From: Marinobacter azerbaijanicus
Lineage (GTDB): Bacteria > Pseudomonadota > Gammaproteobacteria > Pseudomonadales > Oleiphilaceae
DNA length: 64,000 bases
Direction of reading: 5' to 3'
Assembly (NCBI RefSeq): GCF_030250645.1
Contig: NZ_JASSVS010000011.1
Span: forward strand, 62,001 to 126,000
Positions 1 through 9,683 of the stretch are shown piece after piece. Made by a program: the position numbers and the translations under genes. The notes beneath the pieces were generated by a model, which saw only the letters and a list, made by a program, of their open reading frames with translations, was not told the DNA's origin and searched no databases. Position 1 is the stretch's first letter; every line of letters starts with the position of its first letter.

Positions 1-1871
1 TCAGAGTTGATGCCTGTCCACCTCGGGATATCATCACCGGAGGTACCCACAACGGTCTCCCATACCTGCACATACCGGTCAGGGTCCTGAGCTGTATCGA
101 AAAAGTACAGCAGGGTATGGACATCGAGGCCATTGCCACCGGGGTCACCGGCCGCAGTCTGATCGCTACCGAACGACACCACGAACTCATAGCGCGTAAC
201 GTCATCGCCTCCTTCTTCCACCCCCCGTTCCACGAAGCCGATCACAGGTGCCGCTCCTGGCGCCACGGAGGCCGCTGATAGCTGCTGTTCCGTCAGTTCG
301 CCCTTCTGGCTGAAAATGCGAACCCAGGGCCGGTTGCCGTCATCAACACGATAGCCCACCACGAAAAGACGGCCGTTATGCCCCAACGCTGTGTCAGTCG
401 GAACAAAGCCACTCTCTAGCCCAACCGAAAGAGGCGATGTCAGTTCATTGATGTTGACTCGCAACTTTTCAGCATCAGAGGATGCTGCAAAATTCTCTCT
501 TCCGGACTGATAGCGTTCATCCAGGCCCAACAGAATGAATCGGTCATTCTCCAGTAGGCCGTTGGTGTAACTGTCCGGCACCCTTATGCGGAAGCTCACT
601 TCTTCGGTGGATTCTTCGAACGTCAGGATCTCTCCATCCACCCATTCGTCGTTAGTGTCACGTACCTGAACGAAGAAGTCCTCACCGAGCAATGCTTCCG
701 AATCTTTGGCCTCACCGAGTTTCACGCGGTAGGTGCCTGAGCGTTCACCACTTATCAGCGCCCGGAATTCGTGGGCCTGTCCGACATTGATGGCATCACG
801 GGTTCCACCAGCCATGGTTACAAGACGCACGGCCGGTTCGTTGTCCTCGATGCGAAGCGACTCCCTGACACCATTATTGGAGCTGCCCAGCCCTGCCAGC
901 CCGGAACGCACTTCGGTTAGTCGTATGTTCAGTGTCTCGAGAGGCTCGGCTTCCCTATCCTCGATCACTTCCAGCCGTATGTAGCATTCGGTAATACCAG
1001 GCTCCAGCGTGATGACGCCCTTTGACAGAAATCCTTCTTCGTCGGTCTGGTATTCAAGATACGGAGGCACCGGCAACAAGGCTTCACTGCCAGCCCCGAG
1101 GCCCACAATATCTTTGCCAATAATCGCTTCGTCCTCATTGGCGGCGCCATTTTCACAGCGCTGGTGAGGAGCCTCAAAGCCGTCATCGCAACGTAGCGGG
1201 TCGAAGCTGGAGTTCAGTTCGAACGCTACCGCAACCCGGGTTACCGAGGGCTGGTCAAGTTCAACACGCACCAGTACCGGGTAGGTATCCCTGGTACGTT
1301 GTTCAGATCCGATGACCGAACCATCGTCCCCGTACAGATTCGCCTGATAGGTATGGCTGCCGGTTTCACCCAGTTCCGGCGCCTCACAGCGATTGCCTCT
1401 TTCCTCCGGAACTTCCGCCGCCTCACCTTCGATAACTTCCTCCACCAACAGGCTGAGGACATTATCCTGCACCTCTATATCAAATGATTGAGCACCGGAA
1501 GAACGGCCGTCATTGGCAACAAGGTTGATATTCTTCGTAGTGCCAATATCATCGCGCCCGCGACTTCCCCCTGTCAGCCCCGGAACGCCACGCATGATGA
1601 CCCCTTGCCGGGCCTTGTTGCTGGTATCCTCCAGCGCCAGCCAGGACGGGGCATTGGTCAGGGAATAGTCAAGAATGTCATCGCTGTCGAAGGCACCGAA
1701 GTTATAGGCGTATTCAACCCCCAGATAGGCGTCGGTGGGAGGTATTCCGAGAATGACCGGATCCTCAGCATCCTGTTCGGTTTTGCAACCGGTGGCGGCG
1801 ACAATAAAGAGGGACATAAGGGCCAGGTATGCAGCCCGGAACGACAAGCGGGGTAACGAATCGGCGCGCAT
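1..1871 (-). CDS. large surface lipoprotein, 3' end beyond the window
   Basis: The frame stays open for 623 codons from an ATG at 1871 to the left edge, so the C-terminus is missing. The N-terminus is a lipoprotein signal peptide: a hydrophobic stretch ends in VAATGC, making Cys29 the likely lipidated residue. Residues about 40-137 resemble a cadherin/Ig-like fold (FDIEVQDN at its end). Residues about 140-470 are acidic beta-rich segments with Calx-beta-like wording (EDREAEPLETLNIRLTEV, then RIEDNEPAV). The visible end, with NGRLFVVGYR, looks like the start of a propeller-type repeat region. It lies 140 bp downstream of ligA on the same strand. Function is unknown; an outer-membrane or cell-surface binding role is inference from the domains. 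I am confident it is coding but not about the domain names. Confidence 0.8.
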   Translation of the reverse strand, partial: MRADSLPRLSFRAAYLALMSLFIVAATGCKTEQDAEDPVILGIPPTDAYLGVEYAYNFGAFDSDDILDYSLTNAPSWLALEDTSNKARQGVIMRGVPGLTGGSRGRDDIGTTKNINLVANDGRSSGAQSFDIEVQDNVLSLLVEEVIEGEAAEVPEERGNRCEAPELGETGSHTYQANLYGDDGSVIGSEQRTRDTYPVLVRVELDQPSVTRVAVAFELNSSFDPLRCDDGFEAPHQRCENGAANEDEAIIGKDIVGLGAGSEALLPVPPYLEYQTDEEGFLSKGVITLEPGITECYIRLEVIEDREAEPLETLNIRLTEVRSGLAGLGSSNNGVRESLRIEDNEPAVRLVTMAGGTRDAINVGQAHEFRALISGERSGTYRVKLGEAKDSEALLGEDFFVQVRDTNDEWVDGEILTFEESTEEVSFRIRVPDSYTNGLLENDRFILLGLDERYQSGRENFAASSDAEKLRVNINELTSPLSVGLESGFVPTDTALGHNGRLFVVGYRVDDGNRPWVRIFSQKGELTEQQLSAASVAPGAAPVIGFVERGVEEGGDDVTRYEFVVSFGSDQTAAGDPGGNGLDVHTLLYFFDTAQDPDRYVQVWETVVGTSGDDIPRWTGINS

Positions 1872-2011
1872 GGAAAAGTCCGTTTCAGAGCATTGTTTTT
1901 ATGGGTGCTTTACACACCGTTACAGAACAATCTCATGGTAATCAATTTCCCGGAGAAGGGATCTGCGCGAGTTCTCAGATTCTGACCACGGCCGGGGCAG
2001 TGGCCGTGGTT

Positions 2012-4045
2012 TCAGCTTTCAATGCCGTGGGTGGCCAGAAAATCCATGAAGGCCTGCTCATCCATCACCGGCACACCAAGTTTTTCTGCCTTGGTGAGCT
2101 TCGATCCCGCCGCTTCACCAGCGACAACGCAGGCGGTTTTGCCGGAAACGCTCCCCGCCACCTTGGCGCCAAGAGACTCGAGCCTGTCCTTGGCTTCGTC
2201 CCGGGTCAGGCCGGACAGGCTGCCGGTAAGCACCCACGTCTCCCCTTTCAGGGGCTTTTCGTCAGCAGTGACATCTTCAGTCTGCCACTGCACACCCGCA
2301 TCGCGGAGCGCCTGGATGGTTTCCTGATTGTGGGGTTGATCAAAGAAGCTGCGGATATGTCCGGCAACAATGGGCCCAACGTCAGGAACCGACTGCAGGG
2401 CCTCTTCATCAGCCTCACTGATGGCTTCCAGGGTGCCAAAATGGCTGGCCAGAGCCTTGGCCGTGGCCTCGCCAACCTCACGGATTCCCAGGGCATAAAC
2501 GAACTTCCACAGCACCGGATGCCGGGAGCGGTCTATGGCTTTGATCAGGTTGGAAGCAGACTTCTCCCCCATCCGTTCCAGGCCGGTCAGGTCGGATTTC
2601 TTCAGCAGATAAAGGTCGGCAACGGTATTCACCAGTTCCCTGTCTACCAGAATATCAATCCACTTATCTCCCAGGCCCTCGATATCCAGAGCCTTGCGGG
2701 ACGCATAGTGGCGAATGGCCTCCTTGCGCTGTGCCGGACAGAACAGCCCGCCGGAGCAGCGAGCCACGGCTTCACCTTCGATCTGTACGATATCCGAATC
2801 GCACACCGGGCAACTTTTCGGCAATTCAACAACCCGGGCGTTGTCCGGGCGCTTTTCGGTGACTACCTTGACCACCTGAGGAATCACATCGCCTGCCCGG
2901 CGAACAAACACCGTGTCGCCAATCCGCGCATCCAGACGCCGGATTTCGTCCATATTGTGGAGCGTGGCATTGCTGACCGTAACACCACCCACAAACACGG
3001 GTTTCAGGCGGGCAACCGGAGTAATGGCACCGGTGCGCCCTACCTGGAATTCCACATCTTCAATAACGGTCAGTTCTTCCTGCGCCGGAAACTTCTGGGC
3101 AATGGCCCAGCGCGGTGCGCGGGACACAAAGCCAAGCCGCTGCTGCAGCTCCAGACTGTTCACTTTGAAGACAATTCCGTCAATCTCGTAAGGCAGGCTC
3201 TCCCGCTTTTCCATCAGATCGTCGTAGGCCTGCAGGCAGGCTTCGACCCCCTTGGCCTTGCGCATTTCCGGGTTTATCCGGAACCCCCAGGTTCTGACCT
3301 GCTGAAGCCCTTCCCAGTGTGTCGCGGGCAACATGCTCTCATCCTCCAGAGCAACGCTGTAGGCACACATCTCCAGCGGTCGCCGCGCTGTTACCGTCGG
3401 TTTTTTCTGGCGCAGACTTCCCGCTGCCGCATTCCGGGGGTTAACAAATGTCTTTTCGCCCCGGTCTGCCAGCCGTTTATTCAAGGCTTCAAATCCCTGC
3501 CTGGGCATATATACCTCGCCCCGCACCTCTACAAGTTCCGGCACTGACTTGCCACGGAGCTTCAGCGGTACCGACGGGATAGTACGGATATTGGCGGTGA
3601 TGTCCTCCCCGGTGTACCCATCACCCCGTGTGGCGGCGCGGGTAAGTATGCCGGATTCGTAATGCAGGCTGACTGCCAGACCATCCAGCTTGGGCTCGCA
3701 CACATACTCGACCTCATCGGTCGTTTTCAGGCGGTCTCTGACCCGGCGGTCAAAATCCCTCAATTCCTCCTCGCTGAACGCGTTATCGAGGGACAGCATT
3801 GGAATGCGGTGCACCACTTCCTCAAAGGTGGTCTCCCCCTGGGCCCCTACACGCCGTGTTGGTGAATCGGGAGTGACAATCTCCGGGTATTCCGCTTCCA
3901 GATCCTGCAGCTCCCGGAACAAACGGTCGTATTCTGCGTCCGGCACCTTCGGATCATCCAGAACGTAGTACCGATAGTTATGTTCGGTGAGGACATTCCG
4001 GAGTTCTTCGGCCCGGCTGATGACATCGGGAGTAGGCTTGGTCAT
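2012..4045 (-). CDS. ligA: NAD-dependent DNA ligase LigA
   Basis: This enzyme seals nicks in duplex DNA using NAD+ during replication and repair. The protein is 677 residues, normal for the family. It shows the Ia/NAD-binding start (HNYRYYVLDDP), the adenylation motif KLDG with active Lys119, an OB-fold region, four zinc-ligand cysteines (CPVC then CSGGLFC), helix-hairpin-helix repeats and a C-terminal BRCT domain (GETWVLTGSLSGLTRDEA). The start codon overlaps the zipA stop by four bases (ATGA), so the two are translationally coupled. The order smc-zipA-ligA is the Pseudomonas arrangement. A nine-base hairpin follows the stop codon but lacks a T-tract. Confidence 0.97.
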   Translation of the reverse strand: MTKPTPDVISRAEELRNVLTEHNYRYYVLDDPKVPDAEYDRLFRELQDLEAEYPEIVTPDSPTRRVGAQGETTFEEVVHRIPMLSLDNAFSEEELRDFDRRVRDRLKTTDEVEYVCEPKLDGLAVSLHYESGILTRAATRGDGYTGEDITANIRTIPSVPLKLRGKSVPELVEVRGEVYMPRQGFEALNKRLADRGEKTFVNPRNAAAGSLRQKKPTVTARRPLEMCAYSVALEDESMLPATHWEGLQQVRTWGFRINPEMRKAKGVEACLQAYDDLMEKRESLPYEIDGIVFKVNSLELQQRLGFVSRAPRWAIAQKFPAQEELTVIEDVEFQVGRTGAITPVARLKPVFVGGVTVSNATLHNMDEIRRLDARIGDTVFVRRAGDVIPQVVKVVTEKRPDNARVVELPKSCPVCDSDIVQIEGEAVARCSGGLFCPAQRKEAIRHYASRKALDIEGLGDKWIDILVDRELVNTVADLYLLKKSDLTGLERMGEKSASNLIKAIDRSRHPVLWKFVYALGIREVGEATAKALASHFGTLEAISEADEEALQSVPDVGPIVAGHIRSFFDQPHNQETIQALRDAGVQWQTEDVTADEKPLKGETWVLTGSLSGLTRDEAKDRLESLGAKVAGSVSGKTACVVAGEAAGSKLTKAEKLGVPVMDEQAFMDFLATHGIES

Positions 4046-5097
4046 TTTTTGGGGGATCGCTGCTTGCGTTCAAATTCACGGATGCGCTGGCGACAGTGTT
4101 CAATGGTTTGCGGGGTCATCACGCTTCGGCGCTCGTCTTTCAGTTCACCACCAAGGTTGCGCACCACACACTGCGCCGTCTCCAGCATGAACTCGAAGGC
4201 CTGCATGGAGTTGGTTGGCCCCGGCATGCTCATAAAGAAACTGATGCCCGGCGTGGACAGCTCTGGCATGTCTTCCGGCTTGAAAGTCCCCGGCTCCACG
4301 GCGCTGGCAACGCTGAACTGAACGGGGCTGGTGGTATCCGACTGCTCGTGCCGATGATAGATGTCCATATCACCGTGCTCGAGGCCGCAGGCCTCAAAGA
4401 GGGCTTTCAACCGCGGCCCGGTGAAATTCTCATCGGTTTTTGCCAGCACATTGATAACGACCACTTCCCGGGCTTCGGGACGGTTTGCACCGGCCAGTGG
4501 CTGACCTGAAGTGCGGGCAGCCCGCTCCCGCCGGGCGGTGTCCTCCTCCACTTCCGTTGTGACGGTCGGGGGAACAGCCTGAACGGGCTCCTCGGGGTGG
4601 GGCTCGGGCTCATCCGGCCCGTGGCTTCCAACAACCCTGGGCTCTCCCAGAATCCCGTCGTCCGCCGGGGGCGTTTCCGGTTCATCATCAACCGCGCCCC
4701 ATCCGGTATTGGAGTCAAAGGCGGTATCATCCGGCTCACTCGCCGCGAGAGCCTCCCGCGTTTCAGACGGAGCAGGCTCCTCCTCAGGGGATTTGTTTCT
4801 GGAGCTTTTGACAACCGGACGGGTTGGCTTGGGATCGGGCCTTGCCAGACGGTTCTTTTCCGGCTTTACATAGCCCCGCTCTTCGAGAGTATCGCGGGAA
4901 ATGGTTCGGGCTCCGCCGTTGGGGAGTTCCGGATTGTAGTCTTTGTCCAGTGGGGATTCGTCAAGGTCGTCCGCCCCCATACCGGAGGAAATTGCCATTG
5001 ATTCCTTGCGGGCGCGCCTCATGCGGCGCAGACCATCGATAACGATACCAAGAATAACCAGGATACCGATGGCAATTAACCATTCCCTAAGAGACAT
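4042..5097 (-). CDS. zipA: cell division protein ZipA
   Basis: ZipA tethers FtsZ protofilaments to the inner membrane and helps assemble the divisome. The 351-residue protein has the expected build: an N-terminal membrane anchor (about residues 5-22, WLIAIGILVILGIVIDG), a basic stretch, a long charged Pro/Glu-rich linker (about 35-210), and a C-terminal FtsZ-binding domain beginning near VVINVLAKTDENF. Overlap with ligA is four bases downstream. Upstream, 131 bp separate it from the smc stop, enough for a promoter, but I could not identify a convincing one. Confidence 0.95.
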   Translation of the reverse strand: MSLREWLIAIGILVILGIVIDGLRRMRRARKESMAISSGMGADDLDESPLDKDYNPELPNGGARTISRDTLEERGYVKPEKNRLARPDPKPTRPVVKSSRNKSPEEEPAPSETREALAASEPDDTAFDSNTGWGAVDDEPETPPADDGILGEPRVVGSHGPDEPEPHPEEPVQAVPPTVTTEVEEDTARRERAARTSGQPLAGANRPEAREVVVINVLAKTDENFTGPRLKALFEACGLEHGDMDIYHRHEQSDTTSPVQFSVASAVEPGTFKPEDMPELSTPGISFFMSMPGPTNSMQAFEFMLETAQCVVRNLGGELKDERRSVMTPQTIEHCRQRIREFERKQRSPKK

Positions 5098-5228
5098 AGT
5101 GGTGCTGTCCTGTTTGCAGATCAGATATCGTTGCTACTCTAAGAAAAGCCTGTAATGAATACAACGCAAACACTTGCCAGATGGCGTTTTTGTCATCTTT
5201 GCACAAGCATTGACCGGTAGGCACGATG

Positions 5229-8200
5229 TCAGGCTTCAGCCAGGGCCGCAGCCTCATCCACATCCACCGATACCAGCCGCGAACAACCCGGCTCATGCAT
5301 GGTAACACCCATCAACTGATCAGCCATTTCCATGGCGATCTTGTTATGGGTGATGTAGATAAACTGTACCTGTTTCGACATTTCCTTGACCATGTTGGCA
5401 TAGCGACCCACGTTGGCGTCGTCCAGCGGTGCATCCACTTCATCCAGCATACAGAAAGGAGCCGGGTTGAGCTGGAAAATCGAGAATACCAGTGCGATCG
5501 CCGTCAGCGCTTTCTCGCCGCCCGAGAGTAGATGGATGGTACTGTTTTTCTTCCCCGGTGGTCGGGCCATGATTGTCACACCCGTTTCCAGCAGGTCCTC
5601 TCCGGTCAGTTCCAGGTAGGCGTTGCCGCCCCCGAACACTTTCGGGAACAGAGCCTGCAGTCCCCCGTTTACCTGATCGAAGGTCTCCTTGAAACGCTGA
5701 CGGGTTTCGCGGTCAATCTTGCGAATGGCAGTATCCAGGGTTTCCAGGGCCTCGATAAGATCTTCATGCTGGCTGTCCAGGTAGGTCTTGCGTTCGCTCT
5801 GCACCTGGTACTCTTCAATGGCCGCCAGGTTAATGGCACCCAGACGCTGAATGCGTGAGCCAAGCTTTTCCAGTTCGTCTGCCCATACCTTCTCGCTGGC
5901 ATCCTCCGGCAAGGTCGACAGCACTTCCTGGAGCCGTACATCCAGTTCTTCCAACTGCTCCAGGTGGTTGCCAGCGCGGATTTCAAGAGCCTGGGACTCC
6001 ATCTTCAGCTTTTCAAGGCTGGCCCTCACGTCCTGAATGGTATGTTCAATGCGGCTGCGACTCTGCTCCTTTTCGCGAACTTCCTGATCGATTTCTTCCA
6101 GTGAATCCCTTGCGGCGCCCAGCTTTTCTTCCTCGGCAAGACGACGATCCAGCAGACCTTCCAGCTGCATCTGCAGGTCTTCGATCGGTTCCTCTGCACT
6201 TTCGCGGCTTTCACGGAGGATATCCAGACGCTCATCCAGGCGTTCTTTCTGTAACTGCATGCGGTCGATGGTCTGGCGCAGGCCATCCCGCTGACTGTTC
6301 AGGGACTGCAACTGGAGCTGTAACTGGTGGGCATGGTCGCGATCGTGCCGGGCCTCCTGGCGCAGGCGATCGAGATTTTCACGCAGAACATCCCGGCGCT
6401 CAAGCAGGCGCTCTTTCTCTTCGTCACTGTCTTCCGTGGATGCCAGTGCCTGCTGCCATTCCTCTCGCGTCTCCTGCAGCTGTTCCTGCTGTTCTTCAAG
6501 ACTTAAGGAGACATCGGAGAGATCGTCACGGATACGCTGCAAGCGGGCATCGATCTGTTCAGCACGGGCTTTAAGACCACTGATTTTCGACGACAGTGTG
6601 GCCAGTTCCCGGTCGGCATCAGCGAGCCGTGCCTGGGCTTCGTCCCGGGCGGCTTCCGCCCGTTCGGACTGTTCCAGCAGCCGGTCCAGGTTCTCCGAGG
6701 CTGTTTCCAGAGTGGCTTCTGCCTGCTCCAGTTCCTCTGCCAGTGCGGTGACCTTCTTCTGGCGTTCAATGACGCCAACCTGCGCCGCGTCAGAATCCGG
6801 CATCAGTATCCAGTCTGCAGAAAGCCAGGCGCCCTCACGGGTAATGATGCTTCTGCCCGGCGCCAGTGTGCCTTGCCGGTCAAGGGCCTCTTCCATGGTC
6901 TCTGCGGTATCCACCAGCGCCAGCACGGAAGCTATCCCGCCGGCACCGGTTACCTTGCTGGCAAGCCCTTCTGCCTGAACGGCGCCACTGGATTCTCCAT
7001 TTACCAGCGCCAGCCCACGGGGTGCCCCAGGCATCGCCGCTTGCACCGAGCCCAGGCCGGGCACACTGAGGCCCTGGGTGAACCGTCCAATCACCTGCTC
7101 AACGGCAAATTCCCAGCCATCCTCGATTCCGAGTTGTTTTGCCAGCCGTGGGCTGCTGCTCAGGCCCTGATCATTGAGCCAGGCCTGAAGGGTATCGTCC
7201 TGGCCTCCCATCTGTTCATCCAGCAGGGCCTGCTGGGATTCCAGCGATGCCCACAGACTCTGGACCTGTTGCCGTGCATCGGTGGCAGCCTGTTCCGCGT
7301 CCCGCTGCTGGTGACGTGCTTCCTGCAGCTCGTCCTGGACCACGTTGATCCGTTCTGACGCTTCCTCTCGCTGAAGCTCAAGGGTTTCCTGCCGCTCCAG
7401 AAGATCATCCAGTTCTGCACGGTCGAGCTGACTTTCGAGCAGCTCCTGCTCCTCCTGCAGCCTTTGCTGACGGGTACGTAGCTGTTCAATCGCGGTTTCC
7501 AGGGAACGGATTCGGGACTGGGCCAATTCCGCCTGGCGACGGGCATCCGAAGAACGGGCACTGAAATCTTCCCAGTTGTGCTGCCATTCACTCATGGCGT
7601 CTTCGGCGCCCTGGAGCTTCTGTCCGGATTCCTCGGATTTCAGCGCCAGCGCTTCCTGCTCCGGTTCCAGCATATCCAGCTCTTCCTGGATACCCGACAA
7701 CTTATCCTGATCCTGCTCCAGCTCCCGGGCCAGCTCCCGCTGATTCGCCATGGCCTGGTCAAGTTCCGCGGCCGTCTGGCGGCTACGTTCACGCTGGTGT
7801 TGCAGGCTTTGCTCAATTCGCGCGATATCGGCGCCGGCTTCGTAATAGCGAGCCTGGGCCCTGTTAAAGTGCTCGTTGCGATCCTGGTGGCTTTCCCGCA
7901 GATTTTCCAGGGAGGTTTCCAGGCCGACACGCTCGGACAGCTGCTTCTCCAGCTCCAGTTCGGCATCCCGGATGCGGGAGCGCCAGGTTTGCAGGTCGGT
8001 GTCGAGGGATTGCCAGCGCAACACCGTCAGCTCGGCTTTCTTCTGGCGCTCTTCCTGCTTGTAGGCCTTGTACTTTTCCGCCGCCTGGGCCTGACGCTCC
8101 AGATGCTGCAATTGCCGTCCCAGCTCTTCCCGAAGGTCCGTCAGGCGTTCAAGGTTTTCCTGGGTACGGCGTATGCGGCTTTCTGTTTCCTTGCGGCGTT

Positions 8201-8723
8201 CCTTGTACTTGGAGATGCCTGCCGCCTCCTCGATGTACACCCGCAACTCTTCCGGCTTGGCTTCAATCAGCCTGGAAATCATGCCCTGCTCGATGATGGC
8301 ATAGCTACGGGGACCAAGGCCGGTGCCCAGGAAAAGGTCTGTTATATCACGGCGCCGGCATTTGGAGCCGTTAAGGAAGTATTCCGATTGCCCCTCGCGG
8401 GAAACCCGACGGCGGACCGATATTTCGTTAAAACGCACAAACTCACCGGGCGCGGAACCGTCACTGTTATCGAAAACCAGCTCGATGGATGCCTGCCCCA
8501 CCGGCTTGCGGGCACTGGAGCCGTTGAAAATGACATCCGACATGGATTCGCCGCGAAGATACTTGGCGGAGCTTTCACCCATGACCCAGCGGACCGCATC
8601 AATGATATTGGACTTACCACAGCCATTGGGGCCCACAACCGCCGTCATGTTGGAGGGGAATGGCACCGTGGTGGGGTCTACGAACGACTTGAAGCCAGAC
8701 AGCTTGATCGATTTCAGGCGCAT
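5229..8723 (-). CDS. smc: chromosome partition protein SMC
   Basis: SMC is the ATPase of the bacterial condensin and works with ScpA and ScpB, both encoded at 11619-13167. The 1164-residue chain has the Walker A motif GPNGCGKSNI at 31-40, two long coiled-coil arms rich in Glu/Gln/Arg, a hinge around residues 510-650, the ABC signature LLSGGEKAL and Walker B with CMLDEVDAPLDD near the C-terminus. Its ATG lies one base after the stop of the GntR regulator upstream (TGA-T-ATG), implying coupled translation. Length and motifs are complete. Confidence 0.97.
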   Translation of the reverse strand: MRLKSIKLSGFKSFVDPTTVPFPSNMTAVVGPNGCGKSNIIDAVRWVMGESSAKYLRGESMSDVIFNGSSARKPVGQASIELVFDNSDGSAPGEFVRFNEISVRRRVSREGQSEYFLNGSKCRRRDITDLFLGTGLGPRSYAIIEQGMISRLIEAKPEELRVYIEEAAGISKYKERRKETESRIRRTQENLERLTDLREELGRQLQHLERQAQAAEKYKAYKQEERQKKAELTVLRWQSLDTDLQTWRSRIRDAELELEKQLSERVGLETSLENLRESHQDRNEHFNRAQARYYEAGADIARIEQSLQHQRERSRQTAAELDQAMANQRELARELEQDQDKLSGIQEELDMLEPEQEALALKSEESGQKLQGAEDAMSEWQHNWEDFSARSSDARRQAELAQSRIRSLETAIEQLRTRQQRLQEEQELLESQLDRAELDDLLERQETLELQREEASERINVVQDELQEARHQQRDAEQAATDARQQVQSLWASLESQQALLDEQMGGQDDTLQAWLNDQGLSSSPRLAKQLGIEDGWEFAVEQVIGRFTQGLSVPGLGSVQAAMPGAPRGLALVNGESSGAVQAEGLASKVTGAGGIASVLALVDTAETMEEALDRQGTLAPGRSIITREGAWLSADWILMPDSDAAQVGVIERQKKVTALAEELEQAEATLETASENLDRLLEQSERAEAARDEAQARLADADRELATLSSKISGLKARAEQIDARLQRIRDDLSDVSLSLEEQQEQLQETREEWQQALASTEDSDEEKERLLERRDVLRENLDRLRQEARHDRDHAHQLQLQLQSLNSQRDGLRQTIDRMQLQKERLDERLDILRESRESAEEPIEDLQMQLEGLLDRRLAEEEKLGAARDSLEEIDQEVREKEQSRSRIEHTIQDVRASLEKLKMESQALEIRAGNHLEQLEELDVRLQEVLSTLPEDASEKVWADELEKLGSRIQRLGAINLAAIEEYQVQSERKTYLDSQHEDLIEALETLDTAIRKIDRETRQRFKETFDQVNGGLQALFPKVFGGGNAYLELTGEDLLETGVTIMARPPGKKNSTIHLLSGGEKALTAIALVFSIFQLNPAPFCMLDEVDAPLDDANVGRYANMVKEMSKQVQFIYITHNKIAMEMADQLMGVTMHEPGCSRLVSVDVDEAAALAEA

Positions 8724-8724
8724 A

Positions 8725-9408
8725 TCAGGCGCTCACCTCTTCCCTGAGAATGCTCAATACCTGTTGACGCTGATGCTCGCCGAACTCACAGATGGCGGCT
8801 TCCAGTCCTGGGGAATCGCTCCGCACAGCCGCATCCGCCAACTGCCGGAAAAAGCGACCGGTTTCTTCCAGTTCGTCGCGGAAATTCTCCAGCGCGACAA
8901 AATAGGTGCGGCTGATGGCGGGCCGGAAGTTCTCCAGGGTTTCTTCCAGAAACGGATTTTCCACCAGGCCATAGGCGTAACGCATAACCCCGAAACCCGC
9001 ATCAATAACCTGCTCTGCGGCATCACCACCGGAGGAATTAAGGGCATCGATCACCGCCTGGAGTTCGCGGACCTGGCCCATAACCCCTGACAACTGCTCG
9101 CCGGACCAGCGCTCAAGAACCTTGCGCCCCAACATGCACAGCAGGTCGATATAGATATCGTAGAGGCTGTTTACCAGTTCCGGCGTTAAACGGGATACCA
9201 CGGCGCCCCTGCGTGGAAAGATCTCCACCAGGTGGCGGCGCTGAAGAATCAGCAGGGACTCGCGCACGGAACCACGGCTGACGTTCAGTTCTCCGGCTAC
9301 CTTCAGTTCCTGGATCCGCTCACCCGGCTTGAGGTCGCCGGTGACAATGCGCTGCCCGATATGCTGGGCTATCTGCTCGGAAAGACTTTCGGGGGCCTGA
9401 AACCTCAT
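8725..9408 (-). CDS. GntR-family (FCD-type) transcription regulator
   Basis: This 227-residue protein has an N-terminal winged helix typical of GntR regulators (GERIQELKVAGELNVSRGSV, about 27-46) and an all-helical C-terminal domain of the FCD kind, which usually binds an organic acid and a metal. The ligand cannot be told from the sequence. It is the first gene of a minus-strand unit with smc, zipA and ligA. A regulator next to smc is also found in Pseudomonas, so the linkage is old. A short palindrome in its upstream region (9487-9497) resembles FCD-type operators and may serve autoregulation; that is inference. Confidence 0.9.
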   Translation of the reverse strand: MRFQAPESLSEQIAQHIGQRIVTGDLKPGERIQELKVAGELNVSRGSVRESLLILQRRHLVEIFPRRGAVVSRLTPELVNSLYDIYIDLLCMLGRKVLERWSGEQLSGVMGQVRELQAVIDALNSSGGDAAEQVIDAGFGVMRYAYGLVENPFLEETLENFRPAISRTYFVALENFRDELEETGRFFRQLADAAVRSDSPGLEAAICEFGEHQRQQVLSILREEVSA

Positions 9409-9486
9409 AGAGTTCGTCGCTCACTCGCTACTGGCAGCAAAGAATAAGCGCAGAAGTTTACCACAGGCACAGGCAAGCCCAATCCC

Positions 9487-9497
9487 TTGTCCGACAT
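9487..9497. promoter_or_regulatory. possible GntR/FCD operator palindrome
   Basis: TTGTCCGACAT has arms TGTC and GACA around one base and fits the general TNGTNNNACNA pattern of FCD regulators except for the last base. It lies about 80 bp upstream of the gntR-type gene in the gap shared with the divergent GGDEF gene. No experimental support; short palindromes occur by chance. Confidence 0.3.
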
Positions 9498-9683
9498 TTT
9501 AACGATCCGGTTCAGCCGGCAATTCACTGCCGGTTTGTTGACGCAGCGTTCAGTTTTGCCATCAAATAACCTATAAGGCACTTGACATAACAAGCCCATC
9601 TCACTGTTTTGAAGGGATATTGTAGATCTGGTCGGGGATTTGCTTAACGATTCTCAAAAATACCTTCGAACAGGCCGCGTCGA

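Noticed and set aside
1985..2010. Hairpin after ligA as a terminator
   Set aside because: A nine-base stem exists, but the minus-strand sequence after it is CAGAATC with no T-run, so a clean intrinsic terminator is not supported.
1829..3547. Long plus-strand open frame opposite ligA (572 codons)
   Set aside because: It mirrors ligA codon structure, has no domain character, and ligA itself is certain. Similar long antisense frames occur opposite sucC (15491-16810), lpd (16692-18131) and fadB (32137-33807) and were rejected for the same reason.
9582..9610. Promoter for the GGDEF gene (TTGACA at 9582)
   Set aside because: The hexamer 17 bases on is TGTTTT, a poor -10; no better pair is close.
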